Source: Intoshia linei (lineage: Eukaryota; Orthonectida; Rhopaluridae). Taken from it: DNA of 28,327 bases. Below the pieces are notes generated by a model. The model was given only the letters and a program-made list of their open reading frames with translations. It was not told the origin of the DNA and made no database searches. The position numbers and the translations under genes are program-made. The DNA lies in assembly GCA_001642005.1 (NCBI GenBank), contig LWCA01000423.1, forward strand, positions 1-28,327, given 5' to 3'. Position 1 is the first letter of the stretch; every line of letters starts with the position of its first letter. Shown here piece by piece: positions 11,068-24,100 of this stretch.

Positions 11068-11252
11068 TAGGGTGTGAATTTTAGTAGTTTTTTTTAAAAT
11101 TTTATGGTGCAGGAACGGATAAAGTCGCGTATGACAGTTTGATGGCTACACTGAAAAAATGATTTTGTAGAAGATTTTTGTATTGTCATTTTTGATTAAT
11201 TACTCATTTTTCCAATCCAGCACCTAATTTTTAAAATTTTGTCACACCCCTA
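11068..11252 (+). mobile_element. hAT-type miniature element F, complete copy with perfect 8-bp target duplication
   Basis: It starts TAGGGTGTGAATTTTAG and ends ATTTTGTCACACCCCTA. It is flanked on both sides by the identical octamer ATGTACAT (11060-11067 and 11253-11260). A perfect 8-bp duplication and a TAGGG terminus are diagnostic of the hAT superfamily. At 185 bp it is non-coding and non-autonomous. It lies in inverse orientation to copy 1 at 9837-10254, so the two copies bracket the FIS1 exons. Confidence 0.88.
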
Positions 11253-11260
11253 ATGTACAT

Positions 11261-12197
11261 TAGGGTGATTCAAAATTATCAACTTCGGAATTTTTTATGG
11301 CTCACCCTCCCAAAAGCTTCGATTTGTTACCAAAATACCTTGTGTAAAATATTTTTGAAAAATATTAATTTTTAGGGGTCGCCCAAGGCCCCCCAAATTT
11401 TAAAATTTTGGACGAAAAAGTGTATATTTAAAATAGCCGTATTTTAAAAACCGTTTATGCAAACAAATGTTGGTATTCTTTTTTATTAGTATAACGAGCA
11501 CTATTGTTTGGTTTATTTCTCCGAATATGAAATCGAGCCGAGCTGAAATAAAACCGAGCTGAATATGATATGGTTTCGAAAATTGATATTTTTAATTTTC
11601 TGATTTTAAAATTTTTGTCTATTATTTAGCGTTTTGGTAAAATTATGACTGAAAAATATCTGTAAATAAGAATCCATTTTACCACCAGGTGATAGTCAAG
11701 CAGTCAACACAAATTATGTATACAACAAGCCAGTATGGTAGGCTACCGCCTACCGGTACTGTCTATATTGATATAACTGACAGCTTATTTTTAGTAACAT
11801 GTAGGAGAGTATTTCTAGTAACATAGTCCTTGCCCCAATAGAAAAAAATCTGAGAAACCTAAACTAAAGTTATATCAAGGACGGTCGTCAAGGTTCTTGT
11901 TTAATTGGTAAATTTACAAAAATTATGTCCGTTACAAATATCAACAATCGTAATATAATTGTATATTATCTCAGATTCTTAATATTTATTGATTTCAATC
12001 CATGCTGGTTTTAAAAAAAGACCGTAATAGCCTTCATAAAAATTATCTAAACCAGAAAAAAAGACATGGCAGAAATAGTCTACTCTAATTAAGATTTCTT
12101 ACAAAATAAGGTTAAATTTATGGCATGATTACATAATTTATCAGAAATGTGAACCAATAAACTATATATTATAATATAGCAACAATTGTATTTTCAG
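11261..12197. other. Non-coding spacer and 5' region of HAGH
   Basis: AT-rich with two short GC-richer islands, a GGGGTCGCCCAAGGCCCCCC stretch near 11376 and GAGCCGAGCTGAAA near 11534. They look like repeat debris but have no partner in this window. The HAGH exon is preceded by a good acceptor (GTATTTTCAG, ending 12197), so part of this region is an intron. The upstream exon was not identified. Confidence 0.45.
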
Positions 12198-12210
12198 TTT
12201 GATAAATCAT

Positions 12211-12981
12211 ATGAAAATGTTCAACATCAAAATTTTGAAAGCTTTTGAAGATAATTACATGTACGTTGTATATGATTCGATAAAAAAATTGGCAATTGCA
12301 GTGGACCCTGCAGATTCAAACATAATGTCTTCATTTATAAATGAAAATAAATTAAATTTGAAAGCAATTCTGACAACTCATCATCACAGTGATCATGCTG
12401 GTGGAAATGAACAAATGAATTTGAAATACCCTGAAGCAAAAATTTACGGAGGTGATACGAGAATACCGAAAATGACAGACATTATAGGTAAACACTGTCA
12501 AGAAATTGAGTGTATTGGGTTAAAATTTATATGTTTAAAAACACCGTGTCATACAAAAGGTCACATATGCTATTACACTGACAATCTACCTACCCCGATA
12601 GTATTTACGGGTGACACGTTGTTTTCTATGGGTTGTGGTAGATTTTTTGAAGGGGATGCTGAACAAATGGAAACATCTTTAAACAAAATTATCGCAAAAC
12701 TCGATCCAAAAACTAAAGTTTACTTTGGACATGAATATACAGCCAAAAATCTTAATTTTGTATGCAGTATTGAACAAAATAATGGAGAGTTGAAAAAATA
12801 TAAAGAAATTGTTGATAATACTTTGAGTAAAGGCGAATATTCCAGTCCAAGTAATCTAAAGGATGAATTAAGTTACAATCCTTTTATGAGAACAAGTGAA
12901 AGTAATTTGCAAAATATTCTTAGAACCGATAATCCAATTTCAACAATGAAAGTTTTAAGGAAAATGAAAAATGAATTTTAA
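12211..12981 (+). CDS. HAGH: Hydroxyacylglutathione hydrolase (glyoxalase II)
   Basis: It hydrolyses S-D-lactoylglutathione to D-lactate and glutathione, the second step of methylglyoxal detoxification, in cytosol or mitochondria. From the ATG at 12211 it has 256 residues, the size of the cytosolic form. The metallo-beta-lactamase fold carries THHHSDHAGGN (56-66; ligands His57, His59, Asp61, His62), His114 in PCHTKGH, Asp135 in FTGDTLF and His174 in FGHEYT, a complete binuclear metal site. The C-terminal helical domain has YNPFMR and ends LRKMKNEF with the basic residues that hold glutathione. In GCGRFFEG, Phe146 replaces the usual Tyr. The whole protein lies in one exon, opened by an acceptor at 12196-12197. 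The frame stays open through that acceptor, so an upstream exon could add a mitochondrial presequence, but none was found. Its stop is 27 bp from that of TRMT112. Confidence 0.97.
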   Translation: MKMFNIKILKAFEDNYMYVVYDSIKKLAIAVDPADSNIMSSFINENKLNLKAILTTHHHSDHAGGNEQMNLKYPEAKIYGGDTRIPKMTDIIGKHCQEIECIGLKFICLKTPCHTKGHICYYTDNLPTPIVFTGDTLFSMGCGRFFEGDAEQMETSLNKIIAKLDPKTKVYFGHEYTAKNLNFVCSIEQNNGELKKYKEIVDNTLSKGEYSSPSNLKDELSYNPFMRTSESNLQNILRTDNPISTMKVLRKMKNEF

Positions 12982-12988
12982 CTTTCAT

Positions 12989-12994
12989 TTTATT
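12989..12994 (-). terminator. Polyadenylation signal AATAAA of TRMT112
   Basis: AATAAA on the minus strand lies 14 bases after the TRMT112 stop. The position falls between the two convergent genes and only 8 bp past the HAGH stop, so the TRMT112 transcript probably ends within the HAGH coding exon. Confidence 0.6.
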
Positions 12995-13008
12995 AAATGT
13001 TTATACAA

Positions 13009-13523
13009 TCATTCTTTATCTTTATTGATCAACATGTTTGGAATTCCGTTTTCTATTGGAAATACATGCCCCGTTTGAGGACATTTCATTTCTCCATCCA
13101 CTATTTCAACCTAAATTATTTACACATTATTTTTTAATTATTCGAACGTTTATTAAATATTTGTAAGCCATTTTCAAAAATGATTCATTGTTTTCATAGT
13201 CTTTTGGTAATTCTTCAGGTAATCCAGTTTCCGGTTTTATCTGAAAATTGTTATAATTGAAATAATAGTTGTACGCATTTGGATGCTGATATAAATGTTT
13301 TCCAGCAAAGTTTTGGAATTAATTTTTTTATCAGTGATTCATCGTAATCCAATTCATTTGATTTGAAATTTTTGACCTTAATACACATTTGTATAAACAA
13401 GTAGTTGATTATCAGGATTTAAAATAGTTACAAGAAATGCAATACTATTAAGCCAAGAGGGTAGCCATCTTTTACTCCTTTTATCATATTTGATGTCAAC
13501 ATATTGTGAGAAAGAAGTTTCAT
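13009..13523 (-). CDS. TRMT112: Multifunctional methyltransferase subunit TRM112-like protein
   Basis: TRMT112 is the small activator partner that stabilises several methyltransferases acting on tRNA, 18S rRNA and release factor eRF1. Four exons on the minus strand, all phase 0: 13523-13446, 13376-13275, 13240-13148 and 13110-13009, giving 124 residues (family about 125). The start MKLLSHNMLTS matches the family N-terminus. The middle exons give IPKLCWKTFISAS and LPKDYENNESF. The last exon carries VEIVDGEMKCPQTG and VFPIENGIPNMLI, the conserved C-terminal block. Only one Cys of the yeast zinc set remains (MKCP), as in other animals. Two introns are only 34 and 37 nt, and one donor is the unusual AAC/GTTCGA. 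It is convergent with HAGH. The family is recognised from several aligned blocks over the full length. Confidence 0.94.
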
Positions 13524-14226
13524 TGCTCAAGTTATTTAAAACGTGATTATTTTTGAATCAAGTTAAATATTAGTTTATTTTCATCGCACGATATTTTTTT
13601 AATTTGAAGTTGAGAGTTATTTTCATATATTTTTAATTGTTTTTATGGTAATTATGGTTTGAACTAAAATGTGAAATCTGAATCTGGACTACAAATTGCA
13701 GAGCGTACATTTTTTTATAAATGGGGCCTAATTTTTCGAAATTGAGCATTATACAAAGTGTATTGCTAAATGTCATAACTTTTTACTGTGTTCAATTTAA
13801 AAAAACAAGTCAAGAGTCTTAAAGAGATGGCTATACGCCATATGACACTACGCATCATTTGTAGAAAATTTTTGGTGTCTATTTTTAATTTTTGATGGTC
13901 TCGAGTTTGGTAGATTCGGCTTCAGGTACAGTCTCAAATTACAAATTCTAAGCCAATCTTTTTTGGAGTAGAAAATTAGATAATTTTTTATTTTATTCTG
14001 ATTTTTATTAAATTTTGATTTTCAGGTATTTAGCTGAAAATATCACCCTAAATGGTGTTGGACTGTAATAGAAACAATATAATTTCAATGTATGGCAATA
14101 GTTTAAATATTCAATGAAAAATTAGATAATTTACTAAAACCCTTGTTTTTGGGGCACTTTTCAAAAAATGGTACCCCAATCCGAGGTTCGACTGTACTAA
14201 TAATTATAATTAACAAATTTTAATGT
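13524..14226. other. Spacer upstream of TRMT112
   Basis: AT-rich intergenic sequence holding the TRMT112 promoter and the 3' region of the next minus-strand gene. The block GGGGCCTAATTTTTCGAAAT near 13723 resembles GGGCATTATTTTTCCAAAT near 26694 and may be a shared repeat end. Confidence 0.4.
13929..14194. mobile_element. Possible TA-flanked pogo-like miniature element
   Basis: The ends CAGTCTCAAATTAC and GAGGTTCGACTG are each flanked by TA, as in pogo/Tigger elements, and resemble the termini at 16401 and 17218. Only the outermost bases match well, so the boundaries are tentative. Confidence 0.35.
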
Positions 14227-17200
14227 TTAATCTTTCCAATCTGGATGATAAGTATAGTGTCTACTTTTGTGTGATTTATTTGTAGTGTACATTGAATTTA
14301 CATCCTGATATTTGCAAGGATATTTTAAATGCTGTGGAAGATGGTGCCATGTTGTAAATTCTTCTCTTCTTTTTCGAGTGGCCGGGCTATTAAATCTCAA
14401 ATGTTTTAATTCTACATTTTCGTGTATGCTAAAAAATTAATGTACATATCAAATATGATAGTTCTGTATGCACAAAAACTGGACCAATGTTTTGAACTTA
14501 CCGACTAAAGTTTAAATAAACGTTTAACAATTGTCTTTTTTAAAATTTTCGCTAATGTAAAGAATTTTTACAATTAAATAGCATGTGATAAAATAATGCA
14601 TCTTTAAATGTTTTTCATCAATTTTTTATGGGTCCCCAATGGGAACTCCCCATTAGAGAAATATTGGCTTAAAGTTTCATTGATTAAAAAATTGTAAAGT
14701 TGGAAACAATGTAGGGTATAATCTTAAGCAATCACTCATTTATTGAAATATTTTTATAGAAATGTTAGTCTCTACGAATTGTATCTGAATTTGTAATAAA
14801 CCCCTTCCAAAAAGGAAATGAAATTGGATTGACTGTGCGTGGTACAATATCAATTAATATTAATCTTACAAAATATATATTATACATGTATATTTAATTA
14901 ATGTCATTACCTTTTTCTATTTGAATTCATATTTTTTAAAGCTTTTTCTAGCTCTAAATTAAAAAATATCGTATGTTTTCAAAAATTTACGATATTGTTA
15001 ATTTAAAATGGTGAATAGAATTTTTCCAAAAGACATGCAATGATTATAATTTTAATTGCTTGACTATAATAATTTTATATGTCTACACCATTATTTTCAT
15101 TATTTAAAATAAAGTCAGTAACACAGATTTTAAAATGAGAGCAATACAAATTTTGAATGAATTTATTAAAATTTAAGGAGGCAGGAAAAAACTATTTCAT
15201 TAGTATAAATTAATGTCTGATTGCAATAATTTTTAATTTAACTTATTTTTTGTTGTTTTGTATACTTTAATTCCCGCTTAGTACAGTTTTACATAACGGT
15301 ATATATACATAAATAATGTATATATGTCTAAGACTTATGATTCATTAACGAATATATAGTTGGCACAAATATTATATTAGTATAATAATAATAAGAAATA
15401 ATTATTTTTATTTCGTCATCTAAATTACAACCATTGCATGATAGTGAGTTATTACACTTAAGGTTTTTTAATATATAATGGAGTTGTTTTAATTTATTAA
15501 ATAGGACATGTTATTTTTTTGCAAATTTTTAAAAATGGGATGTTAGTCCCCTTGTTATAATGTAATATGATTTTGTACCATGTCTTGGTGCTTTTGATAT
15601 CCAATTGTGCAATTTCTTATTTTCTGGTTCAGAATCAATTTCTGAGTAATTGTCATAATCCACATTGCCTGAATTTTCGTAGATAATACCATTCTAATGG
15701 ATAATATACATATTTGTATACCAGATACATAACAAATTAGAATATAATAAATCCAATAAAAAGTACATTAATAGCTTGTCTGCGATACGTATCATTACTT
15801 TTAATCATATCAGGAAACAGCATTTCAGTTCTAGAAATAATTTTTTCTGATTTTTCTAAAATAAATCAATTTACATGATAGATTAACATTATATAAACTT
15901 TTTGCAGTTGTTGGTTTACAGAAATCTGGTATTTTCCAATTCATATACATGTTGATTTAATTTCATGTACAGTTTGAATGTTTAATATAATTGTCAAAAT
16001 TTTTTACTTGTTAATTGCAAAAATGTGACAATTGCATTGAAATGTATAAATTTTCTAATAATCTCATTTTATACTCTAAATTGTACTATATGATCCAATT
16101 CTTTGGTAAATTTTCATTGTTCCATTTTAACAATATAATTTTGCTTGAGTGACGATTAATTTATTGTTTGTGATAATTTTATAGATATTGAGTTTAAAAA
16201 TCAACTTTTACTTAATTGCGTAGGTTTACTTTTAATTGTTATATTAAATTAAGTGTGGAATGTACATTTTAAATGTTTATTAGGCATCGAATCGATTTAT
16301 ATAGTACTTTAGGTTCTCTAAATTGGAGTGTTATAAAAATTTATTATTGTTAATAGATTTCATGTTTGTAATTTAGTCTTTGGTTTAACTGTTATCAATA
16401 CAGTCAAACCACAATTTAACGAACAACAACTTTCATGAAAATTCCTTCATTTTTTTAGACGTTTCCCGAATTTAAGAGCTATTGTTTGAATCATATTTCC
16501 TGAAATTATAAAATTTTTCGACTCTTTCGAACAAACCACTCATATACTAGTTTGTCGATTTAAGCGGTTGCAAAATTAACAAACATTCGTTTGTCCTCAA
16601 TCCCATTTATTTTCATCTGTTTTAAAGAGTCTTTATTCTTTAAAATTTTATTAATCACACCAAGAGGCATACCAAATTTAATTGAAAGTTTTCTAAGTAT
16701 ATTTTGCACTATTCATTTCAGAAAAATTTATATCTAATGTAAATCTTTTCTTCTAATGTATGAATTTTTCTATTTTTTTTTGATTGTTTCTCTTTAGCAT
16801 CGTATTAGATTTTTTATATATTCTTAAAAAAAGATGTAATCGTAAAATATTATTTACCTACAGTTATATTTATCTCGAAAAGTTCAGTTAAAGTTTGAAT
16901 TTAATTTCAATATGAGTCTTTATCAATTATTTTGGATCAATTCGCCATACACCAATCAATAAAACAATACAATAATATTATGATGATCAATAAGCTTATT
17001 ATGGCATCATTGCATGTATACATGATGTTTAAAATCGTTCTAAAATAAAATAATTTACAATCAACAGACATTTTTTTTAATTATTGAAAATGTTTGTTCG
17101 TTATTCAATTTAATTTTTTATAATACCAGTATACCCATAAATTATTAATATTTGGTTTGTTAGTTACAAGATCATGTTGATCATTAAATAAAGTGTTCGA

Positions 17201-17376
17201 TAAATTTAAGTTTGACTGTAATATACATTGTATATTACAGTTATTAGTACATAATCTGAATCTGTTATTTTGAACTGCTACACCACGAGAAGTGTTCAGA
17301 TACGCTGCAAAAAAAACAACAAAATCTCACCTAGTACAGATCTTCCATTAAACAAACCATAAACAAAACTCTTCAT
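14227..17376 (-). CDS. Five-exon gene for a 164-residue protein, function unknown
   Basis: I do not recognise this protein. Five minus-strand exons join in phase: 17376-17331, 15855-15767, 15693-15579, 14953-14911 and 14428-14227, 495 nt in all. Each junction has GT/AG ends (first donor CTAG/GTGAGA, acceptors TTTTAG, CATTAG, TTTAG, TTTTTTAG), and the split codons all resolve to sense. The N-terminus MKSFVYGLFNGRSVL is followed by a mixed charged region, an acidic stretch (VDYDNYSEIDSEPENKK), then WISKAPRHELEKALK. The C-terminus is rich in His, Tyr, Arg and Trp: TRKRREEFTTWHHLP, YPCKYQDVNSMYTT, RHYTYHPDW. There is no signal peptide or membrane span. Short His/Tyr/Trp-rich proteins of this style occur among ciliary microtubule-associated proteins, but that is only an impression. 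Intron 1 (about 1.47 kb) holds a pogo-like transposon. Tandem with PSMC2, same strand. Confidence 0.68.
16401..17218 (-). mobile_element. pogo/Tigger-like DNA transposon with degenerate transposase
   Basis: The termini CAGTCAAACCACAATTTAAC (left) and AATTTAAGTTTGACTG (right) are imperfect inverted repeats, each flanked by TA (16399-16400 and 17219-17220), the pogo/Tigger target site. The minus strand of the left half carries transposase remnants: KFGMPLGVINKILKNKDSL (16620-16680 region; CENP-B-type helix-turn-helix), LVYEWFVRKSRKI, and SGNMIQTIALKFGKRL near 16460-16505. They are interrupted by stops and frame changes. At 818 bp it is an internally deleted, dead copy. It sits wholly within intron 1 of the 164-residue gene, opposite no coding exon. 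Confidence 0.8.
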
Positions 17377-17757
17377 TTTTAAAAGACGAAAAACAAACAA
17401 ATAAAATCATCTAAAAAATTAATAAAATAGTAACAATATTATTTTTTTGCTTATACTTATGAAAAAATGTAACCTTTGATCAGATCTTAATCAAAAAAGC
17501 CTCATTGTTTTAAACATAATAAACACATATAATAAAAAATCTTAATACTAAAAAGATTTTACATACAAAACGTTAACAAAAATTGTTCATTCTTCTAATT
17601 TCAACATTTTTTTCAATTTGATATTCATTTTTGGAGATTTTACTGTATGCGGCCGGGTAATTTGTCATTTTACTGTTGTTGATCGAAACTGTTACACATG
17701 GGTCTGACTACTAAAACGATAAAATTGGAATTTTTATATATAATTTAGGGTGTCTAC

Positions 17758-17906
17758 TTAAATTCAACCATTTTTACTAAAAATCGAGTTTTACCAACCC
17801 AAAAAGGAAATATTTAGTTTTACCGACCCTAAAACTGCATTTTTCCCTAAAGAGTTGGTAAAATTGGGGTTTTCACTTAGAGGTTTGTAAAAATGGTTGG
17901 GTTTAA
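17758..17906. mobile_element. TTAA-bounded palindromic element E, copy 2
   Basis: 149 bp running from TTAAATTCAACCATTTTTAC to AAAAATGGTTGGGTTTAA. It is almost a perfect inverted repeat at its ends, with the same TTTTACCAACCC/GTTGGTAAAA interior as 5849-6107. It lies between the 164-residue gene and PSMC2. Confidence 0.8.
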
Positions 17907-18162
17907 GAATACTATTTATAATTTATAACAATGTCACAATTATTTTTTAATAATTTACAAAAAATAAGGTAGTAAAGTGGTAATTTTTATTTTCTTGACA
18001 GTGCATTGATTAACATTGTCATTGTATCAGTATATAAACTGTATTATTTTATTATTGTTTTTTTAAATAATGAATAACAAGGTAGACACATAGAAATAAT
18101 CAATTTAAATACGCAAAAGATACGAACAAGGTGAGTACAATTTAATTTAAGTGGTAAAAATT

Positions 18163-21023
<2,861 letters not shown>

Positions 21024-21123
21024 TTCAATTTTTCAACTTTATTTACTATTTTTATAATTTAATTTGTATCCATGATTGTTAAATTGTATAACATAGCAAT
21101 AATAAACAAAATAAATAGGTAGA
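21024..21123. promoter_or_regulatory. Shared intergenic region between PSMC2 and DRC7 (probable bidirectional promoter)
   Basis: Only 100 bp separate the initiator ATG of PSMC2 (minus) from that proposed for DRC7 (plus). Both 5' untranslated regions and both promoters must lie in or overlap this stretch, unless an unseen upstream exon exists. It is AT-rich with no distinct motif that I can name. Confidence 0.55.
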
Positions 21124-24100
21124 ATGGCTAATCCCCAAGAAATAGTGTAATTTTAATATATTTCATTTTATAAAAATGTTAGTTATCCACCTTTGTATAA
21201 ATCGTACTCTTCTCAGGAAGTACTGGTTAACAAGCTTGTCGATAATTTTATACATCAATATCAACACCTTTATCCTGATAGAAGACCACTCATGTTATCT
21301 CCTGTTAATGAATGTGGACTTCAAGTATGATATTAACATTTTATTCAATTGCAAAAACAAATTTTTATATAGTTTGTACAACAAACTTTGCTTATAAATT
21401 ATTTACAATATAAAGTTTTACATCAAATTATAAAAGTAATTCAATATAAATATAACTTTTTATACTACTTAGATTACGTTAATTTCACCTATAAAAATAA
21501 ACTTTTAACCCAATCTAATTTTACCATCAAATTTTAAAATAATAAACAGCAGAGATAGCAATTTAATTATGTAATATAATGAAAAAATCCATGAAATTAA
21601 CACATTAAAATAATCATCTCTGCTAAATCACATTTTTTTGTTGTGATGCTGAAACGATTAGTTAATTCATATATTTTGCAATTCAGCTTTGTTTGTACAG
21701 AGTAAAAACCTAAAAAATCAAAAAATTTCAGATTCTTATTCTAAAATTATAATTAAATTTCAAAATGAATATGTAGCCAATTTTATCACAGTGATTTCTA
21801 ATTTTTTTAAAAAAATGTTTTTTTTGAATTTTTTTTTTTATCAACATCATGCATAAATGTTTTTTAATTTTTTTTAAAATTATATAAAGTTTTTGAAAAT
21901 TGTCAGCGACCAGTGACAATATTTATCATGAATTAATATAATATAATTCCATTAATAAATTAGAAGTTTGTATGCACCACAATCAACCCAACCATTGTTC
22001 CAATAGATGAATTGTATTATTGGAGTGGATTAGCGGAATTTGTGTCTAATTATTTTAAATTTGAAATGCTTAATCTTCCATATGAATTGGTAAAATAATG
22101 ATTAAATTTTTTAGATATATAATAATTAATTTGGTAAATATTTGTAAATATAGCCGAAAACGCTGCGATCTCCATCAACTGTACTTGAATCACAAAGTGG
22201 GAATTGCTTTGAATATTCTTCACTGTTGTGTTCATTTTTAATTGGAGCAGGATATGATGCATACGTAGTAAATGGGTACGCGTCATTGAAAATTTGCGTA
22301 TCAGATGAATCTTTCATAAAATTAAACAATATCAATGAGACATTCAAGGTTCGCATATTACTTATGGTATCTAAATCAGTGTTTCATAATTGTGGGGTAG
22401 GCTCCACGGTGGAGCCAGGGAAATTTCACGAATTTATTAAAGCTATGAAAACTTAGAAGTAAAACTATTTTGAAATTAATATGAAATTTTGTAGATTGTC
22501 TCAATCAAGCTAACGGTAGTAAAGTTAACAGTTATATCGCACAAACAGCAGCTATGTCGAGGGCCACTTTTTTATTTTAATATCAATTTTATAATTTATT
22601 TTAAGATTTTGAAGTTGTAATTTATGTTGTGATAATACACATGATTTTAAAAACTATCCAGAATTTATGTTTTATAAAATGCTGTGACTTTTTTCATTTT
22701 TAAAAAAACGGTTATTTGGGGTTTGACCATGAAGATGTAAGTTTCTGAGTACCGTATTTTTCGGAGTATAAGGCGCACCCTTTTAAATGAAAAATTATTA
22801 ATGCGCCTTATACGCCAGTGCGCCTCATATGAGGATTTTGCAAGGGAAAATTTTTTTCTAACTATATATTGTACCATTTAATTCATAATTTTTCATAGAA
22901 TTCTCTTAATAAAATTTATCGCGCATTATACGCCAATGCGCCTTATATGTGAATTTTGTGTTGTAAATTGTTTTTTATATAGGGTACGCCTTATACTCTG
23001 AAAAATACGGTAAGTATGATTGTTTGTTTGATTTACAAAAATAGTCCAATTATTAAAACGCGTTCCAGAAGTTATGTTCTTTAAAATTCTAGGACTGATT
23101 TTATGATTTATTATAAAAAACGTAATTTAAGTTTTTGAGTCTGAAGGATTTAATTTCTGAAAATAAAATTTGCGATAAAACAGAACTCTCGAAAAACAGT
23201 ATTGGAAATTTGGGTTTTTTAATTCTAAAACTAACAAAAAAAACTTAAAAACCCTTCTTGAAAGTTCTGTACAAAAAAAATCTTAAAAACCATTGTTGAA
23301 AGTTTAGTTCAAAAAAAACTTAAAACCCTCTCTTGAAAGTTCTGTTCAAAAAAAATCCTAAAAACCCTTAAAAAGATTGGTTTAAAAAAAATTTCTAAAA
23401 CCCAAAATTAAACTAAAATTAAAATATAAATAAAAATTGTACACATTCCACGACGCTGCAGTAATGGTATGTGTTAATAAATGGTTAATAAAAATTTATA
23501 GTTCGAAATTCAAATTTTACACGCATTTTTAAACTTGAATAATAAATAAAAAAATTAATAATTATCGTATAAAACATTATAGAAAGAAATAACCTAATTT
23601 AGCATTATTTCAAATAAAAATTAAATTTATATCTAAAACAAAAATCCTAATAAATAGGAATTAAACAGTATAATGAAATAATTTGACTTTATTAATTTAA
23701 TTTTTTAGACAAAACGGGGAAATACAGATGAAATAAAGAAAAAATATCACATAAAACCTATAAAATCATTGACAAGCAGATTCGATAAAGAATACGAAGA
23801 AAAGGTTAAGCGTAAATTGGAAGAAGAAGAACAGCGAAAACAGGAACAGTTGTTGCTTGAAATGAGCGTAATTATAAATTTATCATTTCAATAATGATAC
23901 ATATTTATAAATATTTATAGAAAGATATTGAAGAAGACAAATTATATGGACAACGAGTACATTCGTGGATATTGGTTTTGGAAAATAACCGTGAAGTAGC
24001 AGAAACATTTTTCATTGAACCTTTTACTGGTCGTGCATATTCAACTAAAAACGAAAATTTCCATGGCATTGAATCTGTGTGGAATCATAAAAATTATTGG

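Noticed and set aside
15895-15960. Minus-strand ATG frame (MYMNWKIPDF...) with a GTAAAT donor, as an alternative first exon of the 164-residue gene
   Set aside because: Splicing it to the acceptor at 15855 would create an in-frame TAA. The exon at 17376-17331 joins in phase with a better donor.
21176-21397. 73-codon frame starting MLVIHLC
   Set aside because: It is out of frame with the DRC7 family blocks encoded by the same bases at 21183-21324.
22349-22456. Open frame continuing past DRC7 exon 4 to a stop at 22454-22456
   Set aside because: The extension runs into a CAGTGTTTC hAT-like end and a GC-rich palindrome, while the DRC7 family sequence resumes in phase at 23709. It is intron.
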